A stretch of 18,055 nucleotides of DNA from JBBEBE01 sp051746765 (lineage in GTDB: Bacteria > Bacteroidota > Rhodothermia > Balneolales > Balneolaceae), in NCBI GenBank assembly GCA_051746765.1, contig JBNJFK010000024.1, forward strand, positions 1-18,055. Reading direction: 5' to 3'. A model generated the notes under the pieces. That model was not told the DNA's origin and did not search any database. It saw only the letters and a program-made list of their open reading frames with translations. Every line of letters starts with the position of its first letter. Position 1 is the first letter of the stretch. Positions 7,346 through 13,833 of this stretch are shown here, one piece after another. Both the position numbers and the translations under genes were made by a program.

Positions 7346-8626
7346 TCAGAGTGCATCTTCCCAGAGTGGCATGCTCCGACCATTCAGGTCCCACACCAGT
7401 CGACCGGCACGAAACGTCAGTTCTGCCTCGAGTTTCCGATCACCATACACTTTGGTCCGTCGTACATCCGTGAAGCCGAAGTTCCCCTCCCGGAGATTGA
7501 AAACAGCGATGTCGGCTTCAGCTCCTACACTCAGGTGCCCCAAGTCCGGTCGCTGAATCACGTTGGCCGGTTGCCAGGTCGAGGCCGTTATGACTTCCTC
7601 AAGCGACATTCCAATCGCCATAAATTTTGACAGAAGGTTCGCCATGTTTTTCATGCCGCTGTTCATGCTGTAGATGTGAAGATCCGAACTAATGGTCATC
7701 GGCAACAGTCCCTGCTCGATAGCCGGCTGAGCCTGTCGAAACGAGAGAGCCCCTCCCCCGTGACCGACATCAAATACGATCCCTTTTTCCTCGGCATCGA
7801 AAATGAATGGTTTCACGTTAAAGTCCTCATCAACGATCGTCTCTCTCCCTCGTGTTTGATATGAGTAGGCGTGCGTAAAAATATCGCCCGGTCGCAGATA
7901 GTCCATAAAGAGGGATTCGATCGAATTGGGAGGGTTCGGGGGAATCGTGCCACCAAAGTCGACCATCACGGGTACATCGGCCAGATTCCCGGCCTCCACG
8001 GCCTTCTCGACCTGCGTAAAGTCGCCCCAGTAGTGCGGAGACTTCACGCCGACGATGATCTCCGGATACATGCGGGTGATCATGTAGGCCGTCATCACCG
8101 GATTCATGTCATCCACATTCTGCGCTTCATAGCGTGAGACCATTCCGACACTCCCGATGTGAAGAAAGGCCAGGATTCGGGTCTGCGCCCGATCGATGGC
8201 GGTCTCCTTGAAATGCTCGAAACTCTTCCATCCCGAGGAGCCTGCATCCACCATGGTCGTTACGCCGGCCCGAAAACTGAACGCATCGGCCGGCAAGCTG
8301 ACGTGGCTATTTGCCTGCAAATTGTCGGTGGTCCCGAAATAGACATGCGTATGAAGGTCGATGAGTCCGGGAGTGACGTAGAGCCCATTCACATCGATTA
8401 CCTCTTCTGCTTGTGATTCGTCAATATTTTCTGCCACCTGATGGATCACGCCATCCGTAATGGCCACATCCATGACCTCATTGATTCCATTCTTGGGGTC
8501 AATCACATGGCCTCCCTTCAACAAAGTATCGATACTCTGAGCCATGGAGAGGGCTGGGACCAGCAGCCCCAAAAGCAAGATCAAACCAAACCGTCGTATA
8601 CTGGATTCAACAATTGAATGCGTCAT
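7346..8626 (-). CDS. Secreted amidohydrolase/deacetylase-family metallohydrolase (COG3964-like)
   Basis: A 426-aa amidohydrolase-superfamily enzyme with a signal peptide (GLILLLGLLVPALSMAQ, cleavage near residue 29). Metal-site residues are visible in order: GLIDLHTHVYFG (His92, His94), IVGVKSPHY with the candidate carbamylated Lys195, THAYS (His252), VGHGGG (His289) and ISSDLH (Asp315). It resembles the COG3964 deacetylase/D-aminoacylase-like group, whose characterised members hydrolyse N-acyl or O-acyl groups; the exact substrate is unknown. The C-terminal LSVGAEADIAVFNL is the usual composite beta-sandwich. The gene starts about 15 bases after a terminator-like hairpin with T tract on the same strand (8641-8693), which suggests control by attenuation. 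It probably works with the CBM9-like protein and the GntP permease downstream. Confidence 0.88.
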   Translation of the reverse strand: MTHSIVESSIRRFGLILLLGLLVPALSMAQSIDTLLKGGHVIDPKNGINEVMDVAITDGVIHQVAENIDESQAEEVIDVNGLYVTPGLIDLHTHVYFGTTDNLQANSHVSLPADAFSFRAGVTTMVDAGSSGWKSFEHFKETAIDRAQTRILAFLHIGSVGMVSRYEAQNVDDMNPVMTAYMITRMYPEIIVGVKSPHYWGDFTQVEKAVEAGNLADVPVMVDFGGTIPPNPPNSIESLFMDYLRPGDIFTHAYSYQTRGRETIVDEDFNVKPFIFDAEEKGIVFDVGHGGGALSFRQAQPAIEQGLLPMTISSDLHIYSMNSGMKNMANLLSKFMAIGMSLEEVITASTWQPANVIQRPDLGHLSVGAEADIAVFNLREGNFGFTDVRRTKVYGDRKLEAELTFRAGRLVWDLNGRSMPLWEDAL

Positions 8627-8640
8627 ATCTGGTTGTATAG

Positions 8641-8693
8641 GGTTAAAAAATAAAGGTCGGAATCCCCATGAGGCAATCAGGGAGATTCCGACC
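8641..8693 (-). terminator. Intrinsic terminator-like hairpin in the amidohydrolase leader
   Basis: Read on the - strand, the arm GGTCGGAATC (8693-8684) pairs perfectly over 10 bp with GATTCCGACC (8664-8655); the pairing extends with a bulge through CCC/GGG. Directly after the stem comes TTTATTTTTT (8654-8645). Stem followed by a T tract is the pattern of a Rho-independent terminator. On the + strand no T run follows. It sits upstream of the amidohydrolase start, not after a gene, so either it ends a short transcript from the blaI side or it is an attenuator. Confidence 0.7.
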
Positions 8694-8754
8694 AGAATAA
8701 GATCTCTTCAGAAATACGAAATTACGGCTTTGTTTCCCAGTTATGACCACCTCT

Positions 8755-8778
8755 CTATTTCCGTGTGTAAGTCTTCAT
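8755..8778 (-). CDS. Possible 7-codon leader ORF upstream of the amidohydrolase
   Basis: On the - strand GGAGGAGAG (8791-8783) is one of the best Shine-Dalgarno matches in the window. It is followed four bases later by ATG and the codons for MKTYTRK, then TAG. In the same frame the next codons read RGGHNWETKP and a TAA. The terminator-like hairpin follows about 60 bases downstream. The position (operator, ribosome binding site, tiny ORF, hairpin with T tract, structural gene) is that of a leader peptide or short RNA. There is no codon run for one amino acid, so classical amino-acid attenuation is not indicated. The strong ribosome binding site is the main support; it could also be a decayed gene with in-frame stops. 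Confidence 0.35.
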   Translation of the reverse strand: MKTYTRK

Positions 8779-8838
8779 TGCTCTCTCCTCCACCCTTATT
8801 TTAAAATTAATTTGCAGCCTTCCAATCTTCGATTATCT

Positions 8839-8860
8839 TAGTACTATCTAGATAGTACTA
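8839..8860. promoter_or_regulatory. 22-bp perfect palindrome, probable BlaI operator
   Basis: The left half TAGTACTATCT is followed directly by its exact reverse complement, centred on CTAG at 8848-8851. It lies 25 bases before the blaI start codon. BlaI/MecI/CopY repressors bind as dimers to palindromes of this length carrying TAC...GTA elements, so an autoregulatory operator is the natural reading. A looser outer inverted repeat, TCTTCGAT (8826-8833) and ATCGAAGA (8873-8880), brackets it. The - strand transcript towards the amidohydrolase would begin just downstream of the same site, so both directions could be controlled. Confidence 0.7.
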
Positions 8861-8885
8861 CCAATACCAAACATCGAAGAAGACC

Positions 8886-9263
8886 ATGAAAAAATCTCTT
8901 ACTCCTTTAGGCGAGACCGAGATGGAGATCCTTCATCATGTATGGGAACTGGGTGATGCGACCGGGAAGGATGTCCACGAGCGAATCCTGAAAGACCGTC
9001 CGTTGGCCTACACGACCATCAACACGGTTTTGAAGAACTTGGTCACCAAAGGCTATCTCCAGTATCGAAAAGAAGGCGTCACCTATATCTACAGCGCCGC
9101 ATCCGAACCTGGTGAGGTGCGATTCAACTTGATCAATGATCTAGTCAAGAAGGTCTTCAAGGGATCACCCACGGATCTCATACAGACATTGGTCGAGAAG
9201 GAGGAACTGACCCCCGACCAACTGAGCGAGATCAAACAACTCATTGAAAATATGGAGGATTGA
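8886..9263 (+). CDS. blaI: BlaI/MecI/CopY-family transcriptional repressor
   Basis: A 125-aa protein with the winged-helix domain of BlaI/MecI: LTPLGETEMEILHHVWELGDATGKDVHERI, then LAYTTINTVLKNLVTKGYL, the recognition helix with the conserved TTINTVLxxLxxKG, then a wing YRKEGVTYIYSA. The C-terminal ~45 residues form the dimerisation part, where BlaI is cleaved when its M56 partner is activated. It lies 25 bases after a perfect palindrome (probable operator) and its TGA is 2 bases before the ATG of the M56 peptidase gene, so the two are an operon. No beta-lactamase gene is adjacent; in this lineage such pairs are often of unknown signal. The symbol denotes the family, not a proven role in beta-lactam resistance. 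Confidence 0.9.
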   Translation: MKKSLTPLGETEMEILHHVWELGDATGKDVHERILKDRPLAYTTINTVLKNLVTKGYLQYRKEGVTYIYSAASEPGEVRFNLINDLVKKVFKGSPTDLIQTLVEKEELTPDQLSEIKQLIENMED

Positions 9264-9265
9264 CT

Positions 9266-10669
9266 ATGTTGGCCTCTTTCATTCACACACTCGAATCGAT
9301 CGGACTCCAGAGTCTGGACGCCTTCTGGTCTCCCCTGCTTATCTGGCTGTTGTTGGCCCTTCTGGTTGTAGCGGCCATCAACACCTCACAACGGTTGGCT
9401 TCACACCTCCACTATCACATCCGGGCCGGGCTCATCTTGTCCCTGCCGGTCGGCATTATGGTCGCCCTCCTTGCCGGCTGGGTAATCGGTTTGAATTCCG
9501 GCGTGGAAGCCCCGACATTTCTTCTCGTCGTCATCGAAACCCCCTTCAGCCCGGTTGTCACTGCAGATCCGAACGCAGCATCATCCGTGGAATGGATCCC
9601 GCTGATGCTTGGAGCAGCTCTTGTCATCCTTCTCTGTGTCTCCGTGGTCCGAATGATTTATCTGTTTCGACACTGGTACACGTTGACTACACTTCAAGGA
9701 GTCTGCACGGATGCAACAGGGAGCATCTCCGAGAAGCTCAACAGAGCCAACAGAACGTTTCTGAACACTCTTCGATACCAACCCCGGCTTCTGACCTCCC
9801 CGGAGAATGTCGTCCCCTATACGCACGGATACCGACGACCCGTAATCGTGATCCCGGATTGTCTGGTCGCCAACCACGAGCAATTGAACCTGACCATCCG
9901 CCACGAGCTCATTCATATTCAACGCGGAGATTCCATCCTGAATTTGCTCGTCACAATTACCTGTGAGCTCCTCTGGTTTGTCCCGCTGCTCAACCCGCTT
10001 CGTAATCAGTTCAAACTCTACCGGGAAATCTCCTGTGATCAGGATGTATTCGAAGATCCCGAGCTCTCTCGAAAATCATATGCCGAGTTGCTCGTCCATC
10101 TGTCGAGTCGAACCGACACGCATCAGAAATCATTGCTCGGTATGTCCGTCGAACCTTCCACCCTCAAAACGAGGATCCACGCCATGAAAACAGAACAGAT
10201 GAATCCCACTCCAGGTAAGGCAACTTACATCACATTCGGCATTGCACTGTTTGGCATCGTATTCGCCATGTCTTGCACAGAGATGCAGTCCAATCAGAAC
10301 CCACTTGCCGATACGGAGCCTGTGACATCCGAAGCCATTGAAGCTGAAGGAGACTTCGACGGAAAAACCGTCTACGTTGTCGTAGAGACGATGCCCGAGC
10401 TCATCGGAGGACTCGAAGGAATTCAAGAAAAGCTAGTCTATCCGGAAGAGGCACGTGAGGCCGGTACGGAAGGACGTGTGTATATTCAATTTGTCGTCAA
10501 TGAACTCGGAGACGTCGAGTTCCCACGAATCATTCGCGGGATCGGCCATGGAGCAGATGAAGAGGCGTTGCGAGTGGTAAGAGATGCAAAATTCAATCCG
10601 GCAAGACAACGCGGTGAGCCCGTGAATGTCCAATACTCCCTTCCCATCGAATTCGAACTCGGGGAGTAA
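9266..10669 (+). CDS. M56-family (BlaR1-like) membrane metallopeptidase with TonB C-terminal domain
   Basis: A 467-aa protein. Hydrophobic segments lie near residues 22-38, 55-76, 111-134 and 321-336. The zinc protease site is RHELIHIQRGD (His213, Glu214, His217), followed by WFVPLLNPL and REISCDQDV, which supplies the third ligand Glu254: the standard M56 arrangement. After the last helix and a Cys-containing SCTEM the protein has a linker and a TonB_C domain (residues ~376-467; MPELIGGLEGIQEKLVYPEEAREAGTEG split over the usual P-x-A-x-x-A-x-x-x-G block). There is no penicillin-binding sensor domain, so beta-lactam sensing is not supported; an envelope signal is more likely. On activation it would cleave BlaI. 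The ATG at 9266 is preferred over an in-frame TTG at 9260 because GGAGGA precedes it at normal spacing. Confidence 0.88.
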   Translation: MLASFIHTLESIGLQSLDAFWSPLLIWLLLALLVVAAINTSQRLASHLHYHIRAGLILSLPVGIMVALLAGWVIGLNSGVEAPTFLLVVIETPFSPVVTADPNAASSVEWIPLMLGAALVILLCVSVVRMIYLFRHWYTLTTLQGVCTDATGSISEKLNRANRTFLNTLRYQPRLLTSPENVVPYTHGYRRPVIVIPDCLVANHEQLNLTIRHELIHIQRGDSILNLLVTITCELLWFVPLLNPLRNQFKLYREISCDQDVFEDPELSRKSYAELLVHLSSRTDTHQKSLLGMSVEPSTLKTRIHAMKTEQMNPTPGKATYITFGIALFGIVFAMSCTEMQSNQNPLADTEPVTSEAIEAEGDFDGKTVYVVVETMPELIGGLEGIQEKLVYPEEAREAGTEGRVYIQFVVNELGDVEFPRIIRGIGHGADEEALRVVRDAKFNPARQRGEPVNVQYSLPIEFELGE

Positions 10670-10732
10670 GTAACGCCCCCCGTGTCAAACCGGGCACCGG
10701 TAACAACGAAAACCACTGCTTCAGGGAGTTGG

Positions 10733-10798
10733 CTATCCACTTTGGAGAAGTATGCCCAAGCGTTTGGAAAGAAGCTCAAAGTTGAGCTCGTAGAATGA
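10733..10798 (+). pseudogene. C-terminal remnant of an XRE/HigA-like antitoxin
   Basis: Between the M56 gene and the oxidoreductase gene one frame reads LSTLEKYAQAFGKKLKVELV, then E and a TGA at 10796-10798. This is the usual ending of helix-turn-helix antitoxins and regulators of the XRE/HigA type, where SLxTLxKYAxALGKxLxIxLV closes the domain. The preceding in-frame codons (VTTKTTASGSW) do not look like the rest of an HTH domain and no start or toxin gene is nearby, so the gene is a fragment. Chance similarity cannot be fully excluded over 21 residues. Confidence 0.5.
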
Positions 10799-10919
10799 GG
10801 CGATTCATCAAGGCGCTGAACGAACAACATCTGTACGTTTGTTATCCATAACGGATATCCGATGTCGCTGCCCGATCCAACCCAAGGGCACCAACACAAA
10901 CCACACAGCCACCACCGCC

Positions 10920-11786
10920 ATGATACTTGTCACAGGAGCCAACGGACATTTGGGATCACTCACCATTGATTCACTACTAAAGATACGTCCGAATGCAGCG
11001 ATTGCCGGGCTTGTCCGAAGCCAAGCGAAAGGAGCCGAACTTGAAAAGAAGGGTGTGGAGATCCGCATCGGGGATTACAACGAGCCCTCCTCCATTGAGA
11101 ATGCCGTTCAGGGCATTGATACCCTTCTACTCATCTCCTCCAGCACACTGGAGGGCCGAACCGAACAGCACAAACAGGTGATTGAGGCAGCAGCGAAAGC
11201 AGGGGTTGGACAGATCTTCTACACCAGTATTTTGGAGGCGGACAAGGAGCTAAGTCCCCTCTCGCCCGATCACGCAGCGACGGAGAAGTTAATCAAAGCC
11301 TCCGGGATTCTTTATACCCTCTTCCGAAACACCTTCTACATGGAGTTTCTCCCCCTCTTTTTGGGACAAGCCCTGGAGACGGGTCAGTGGGCCTTCCCCT
11401 CCAACGGAAAAGCGATCAACCTGGCCCTTCGCTCAGAAATGGCTCAAGCGCTGGCCAACGCGTTGAATGATCCAAAGAAGCACCAAAACCAGATCTACGA
11501 GATCACCTCGGCCAAGGCGTACACCCTTGAGGAAATTGCGCAGCTGTTGAGCGATGCGCTTGACAAGAAGATCACCTACACCGATCTGCCCGTCCCGGCT
11601 TTCGAGAAGGCGCTCCGAGAGTTCGACCTGTCGGAAGAGATGGTGGCCATCAGCGTTATGACCGCCTCCACCTTTGCCAACGGTGCCCTCTCATCCACCT
11701 ACGGAGACCTGGAAACGCTACTGGGCCGGAAGCCGACCGGACTGGAAACCTATGTCCCGGAGTTTATCAAAAGCGTTGCCAAGTAG
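10920..11786 (+). CDS. NmrA/QorB-like NAD(P)-binding SDR oxidoreductase
   Basis: A 288-aa atypical short-chain dehydrogenase. MILVTGANGHLG (residues 1-12) is the NAD(P)-binding GxxGxxG loop, followed by GLVRSQAKGAEL and VEIRIGDYNEPSSIENAVQGID, the NmrA/QorB pattern. The mid-region HKQVIEAAAKAGVGQIFYTSIL and DHAATEKLIKASGILYTLFRNTFYMEFL matches quinone oxidoreductase 2 (QorB/YtfG) relatives, which reduce quinones with NADPH. The frame is open to 10839, but the ATG at 10920 starts directly on the nucleotide-binding strand as usual for the family and is preferred. It is cytoplasmic and appears monocistronic. Members without the classical SDR catalytic triad can instead be redox sensors, so activity is not certain. 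Confidence 0.85.
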   Translation: MILVTGANGHLGSLTIDSLLKIRPNAAIAGLVRSQAKGAELEKKGVEIRIGDYNEPSSIENAVQGIDTLLLISSSTLEGRTEQHKQVIEAAAKAGVGQIFYTSILEADKELSPLSPDHAATEKLIKASGILYTLFRNTFYMEFLPLFLGQALETGQWAFPSNGKAINLALRSEMAQALANALNDPKKHQNQIYEITSAKAYTLEEIAQLLSDALDKKITYTDLPVPAFEKALREFDLSEEMVAISVMTASTFANGALSSTYGDLETLLGRKPTGLETYVPEFIKSVAK

Positions 11787-11797
11787 GCGGCCGCAAT

Positions 11798-11850
11798 CCA
11801 TCAAGGTATGCCATGATCCATATCTTCAGAGCCGAAAAGAGCCTTGATGG
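11798..11850 (+). repeat. Inverted repeat after the QorB-like gene, weak terminator candidate
   Basis: CCATCAAGG (11798-11806) is the exact reverse complement of CCTTGATGG (11842-11850), 35 bases apart and starting 12 bases after the stop codon. A hairpin here could stabilise or end the transcript, but the loop is long and no T tract follows, so it is not a standard Rho-independent terminator. Confidence 0.3.
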
Positions 11851-11985
11851 TGTTCAGGGTATGGTCGAGTACCCCAAAAAGTTTGATTCCATTTAATCAG
11901 AGGGTTCCAATGCAGACAGTTCTCATATACTTATGAAAATTCTCGTCCGTTAAGTAATTTACAGTAGCTTAAACATTACAAAACA

Positions 11986-12165
11986 ATGATTACCAAAGAA
12001 AAAGTTAAACGAGAAATTGACAGACTCTCTGATCAAGAGGTAGAAAGAGTGTATCTGTATCTCACCTCTTTACGAAAGAAAAAGAAAGCGAAGCCGAACA
12101 TTAGGTCCTTGAAGCTCCAAGGCAAGCTGGACAATCAAGATCTGCGTTCACTGGCCTATGAGTAA
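11986..12165 (+). CDS. vapB: VapB-type antitoxin (59 aa) of a VapBC pair
   Basis: A short gene beginning MITKEKVKREIDRLSDQEVE and ending LKLQGKLDNQDLRSLAYE. The C-terminal part (LKLxGKxDxxDLRxxAYE) is the toxin-binding tail of small antitoxins placed in front of PIN-domain toxins; the N-terminal helix I-D-R-L-S-D-Q-E-V-E-R-V-Y-L-Y-L is of the kind seen in DUF2281-like antitoxins. Its TAA at 12163-12165 overlaps the start of the PIN toxin gene by 8 bases, typical of coupled toxin-antitoxin translation. At 59 residues it is easily missed by length filters. It is expected to bind its own promoter together with the toxin. Confidence 0.82.
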   Translation: MITKEKVKREIDRLSDQEVERVYLYLTSLRKKKKAKPNIRSLKLQGKLDNQDLRSLAYE

Positions 12166-12571
12166 ATTACTTATCGACACCAACATTCTGATTTACGGTA
12201 TCGATCAGGATTCGCAATTCTTCGAAAGAGCCCGCAACATTCTGGATAGCAGCAAGCAAGAGCTAACCACCACTTCAAAGAATATCAGTGAATTCCTTGC
12301 TGTTGTCACAAAAGCCAATGGATACGGCTTAAGCACTGCATTAGCACTAGAGATCCTTCATGAAATTATTGAAGGTATAGAAGTACTCTACCCCAGTCAT
12401 GAATCCATGGCAATTTTTCTTGATCTTCTTGATCGTCACCAAGTGAATGGACAAAACGTACACGACTTGGAGATTGCTGGAATTGCAATCGCTCATGGCG
12501 TAAAAAAACTTGCGACATTTAATACAAAAGATTTTGAGTCGATCAAGGAGATTCGATTGATCAATGTATAG
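12158..12571 (+). CDS. vapC: PIN-domain ribonuclease toxin, VapC family
   Basis: A 137-aa PIN-domain protein of normal VapC length. The Mg2+-binding acidic residues are in the expected order: LLIDTNIL (Asp7), NISEFL (Glu near 47), NVHDLEIAGIAI (Asp near 107) and FNTKDF (Asp near 127). VapC toxins are endoribonucleases, many cutting tRNA or 23S rRNA. The ATG lies inside the last codons of the antitoxin gene, supporting coupled expression. All catalytic acids are present and no frameshift is seen, so the toxin is likely active. Base composition of this pair is AT-richer than that of the neighbouring oxidoreductase gene, in keeping with mobility of such modules. Confidence 0.9.
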   Translation: MSKLLIDTNILIYGIDQDSQFFERARNILDSSKQELTTTSKNISEFLAVVTKANGYGLSTALALEILHEIIEGIEVLYPSHESMAIFLDLLDRHQVNGQNVHDLEIAGIAIAHGVKKLATFNTKDFESIKEIRLINV

Positions 12572-12628
12572 TATCGACGGCTTTTTACTCTCCATTTCCA
12601 TTTTCACAGCCACAAACCACCCAAACCA

Positions 12629-13276
12629 ATGAACCATCTCCGCCCAATCCTTCTCGTACTACTCTCCATCGTAATCACAGGCTCGCTAGTCTCCTGCCAG
12701 CAGAGCTCCGATGCCCCACAACCAGAGCCGGGACAAGAGAGCGCAATGACAGAAGAGCAGCAGATGACAAGTGATCAACCACAGGAACCGGATAGCGAAT
12801 CCGGGGAAGATGCGCCGTTAAGTCCCGATCGAACGGCGATGGCCAACGTTGGAGACACCCATGTCCACATGGAGTACAGTGCCCCGTCCGTACGGGATCG
12901 CGAGATTTGGGGAAACCTTGTTGCCTACGACGAGGTGTGGTCCACAGGCGCACACATGGCGACAAGCGTGGAGTTCGCAAATGACATGGTCATCGCAGGC
13001 GAGACCGTTCCTGCAGGAAAATATGCGTTTTTCACGATCCCCGGCAGAGAATCCTGGACGGTGATTCTAAACGAAAACTGGGATCAACATCTGGCCGATG
13101 ACTATGATCCGGAACTGGATGTCCTTCGCTTCGAGGTCACTCCCGAGGAGCACGAGTTTACCGAGCAGTTGAAATTTGAGATCCTCGGCACTCCCGAAGG
13201 CGACGGGTTCATCGAGTTAACCTGGGAGGAGATTCAACTCCGAATCCCGATCTCGGAAGCAGGCGTGAACTCATAG
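12629..13276 (+). CDS. DUF2911-domain lipoprotein
   Basis: A 215-aa protein with a lipoprotein signal: a hydrophobic stretch ending in the lipobox LVSC (Cys near residue 23), then a Gln/Glu/Pro/Ser-rich linker to about residue 68. The rest is a DUF2911 domain: VHMEYSAPSVRDREIWGNLV, YDEVWSTGAHMATSVEFA, VPAGKYAFFTIPGRESWTVILN and the terminal strands LRFEVTP...FIELTWEEIQLRIPI. DUF2911 proteins are frequent in Bacteroidota and relatives; no biochemical function is known to me. The protein should be anchored in the outer or inner membrane facing the periplasm. It starts 57 bases after the VapC stop and appears independent of it. Confidence 0.85.
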   Translation: MNHLRPILLVLLSIVITGSLVSCQQSSDAPQPEPGQESAMTEEQQMTSDQPQEPDSESGEDAPLSPDRTAMANVGDTHVHMEYSAPSVRDREIWGNLVAYDEVWSTGAHMATSVEFANDMVIAGETVPAGKYAFFTIPGRESWTVILNENWDQHLADDYDPELDVLRFEVTPEEHEFTEQLKFEILGTPEGDGFIELTWEEIQLRIPISEAGVNS

Positions 13277-13463
13277 GATTCCGATCTCCGCTGAGATGAG
13301 CACGGTATTGAGCGAACCTTCTGGAATCATAATCAGTTGACGGACATGCCCGGAAATTTCCCTGTTGCAACCTGAATAATTATAATGGAATATCCGTGGG
13401 AAGAAGGCCAGCGAACGTTCAAACGAAGAGTGAAAACAAGGAAAGAAAGAAGAGCTCCATCAG

Positions 13464-13706
13464 GTGATCACCTGGTTGACCGTCTTTGATGACTCCGAAA
13501 TCCAACAACTGATGGAAGAAGAGGTGACGTTTGAAGAGTTCTTCAACCGAGCGACCCTGCACCCAAATGCCCATCTCATCAAAGGCCCCATCTGTGGCTA
13601 TCGTATTGAAGAGATCGACAACCCGGTCACCCGACAGGTCCGATACCTTGACAAGCTGGTAGATGGGCTGGCAAAGGGGAAAAAGATGGAGAAGATTCTT
13701 CGTTGA
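13464..13706 (+). CDS. DUF2200-family protein lacking its N-terminal part (probably decayed)
   Basis: The 80 residues match the C-terminal two-thirds of DUF2200: ITWLTVFDDSEIQQLMEEEV, then FEEFFNRATLHPNAHLIKG, then PICGYRIEEIDNPVTRQVRY and LDKLVDGLAKGKKMEKILR. Family members are about 110-120 aa and begin with a block resembling MEKHRIYTxSFASVYPxYVxKAExKGRTKEE that is missing here. The only start is a GTG inside the conserved helix, without a Shine-Dalgarno site; KEELHQ continues the family pattern just upstream but meets an in-frame TGA at 13424-13426. Another frame upstream reads VQTKSENKER, so a one-base shift in the A-rich GAAAGAAAGAAG run may be involved. The function of DUF2200 is unknown. 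Either a pseudogene or a shortened gene. Confidence 0.65.
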   Translation: MITWLTVFDDSEIQQLMEEEVTFEEFFNRATLHPNAHLIKGPICGYRIEEIDNPVTRQVRYLDKLVDGLAKGKKMEKILR

Positions 13707-13833
13707 ATCCAACATCAGATCCAACCTCGCATTCCGATCCCGGATGCGATCACTGGCTCATAGAGTCGAAGAGAGTTCGAGTCTACATTCCACGATCAAC
13801 CAAGAGTGCACGTTGGCTCCACAATAGCTCCAC

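Noticed and set aside
8694..8778. A PqqA-like or lasso-type precursor peptide in the amidohydrolase leader (MKTYTRK, RGGHNWETKP)
   Set aside because: The frame is broken by TAG and TAA, the Glu/Tyr core of PqqA is absent, and no maturation enzymes are nearby.
8886..10669. A beta-lactam resistance locus
   Set aside because: No beta-lactamase or penicillin-binding gene is present and the M56 protein lacks the sensor domain; resistance is not supported.
4078..10747. A 13-base word, TATCCACTTTGGA, shared by 4078-4090 and 10735-10747
   Set aside because: A couple of 13-base matches are expected by chance in 18 kb, and the flanks do not align.
13381..13386. TATAAT upstream of the DUF2200 fragment as a promoter
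   Set aside because: No acceptable -35 element lies 16-19 bases upstream (nearest TTGCAA is 10 bases away).
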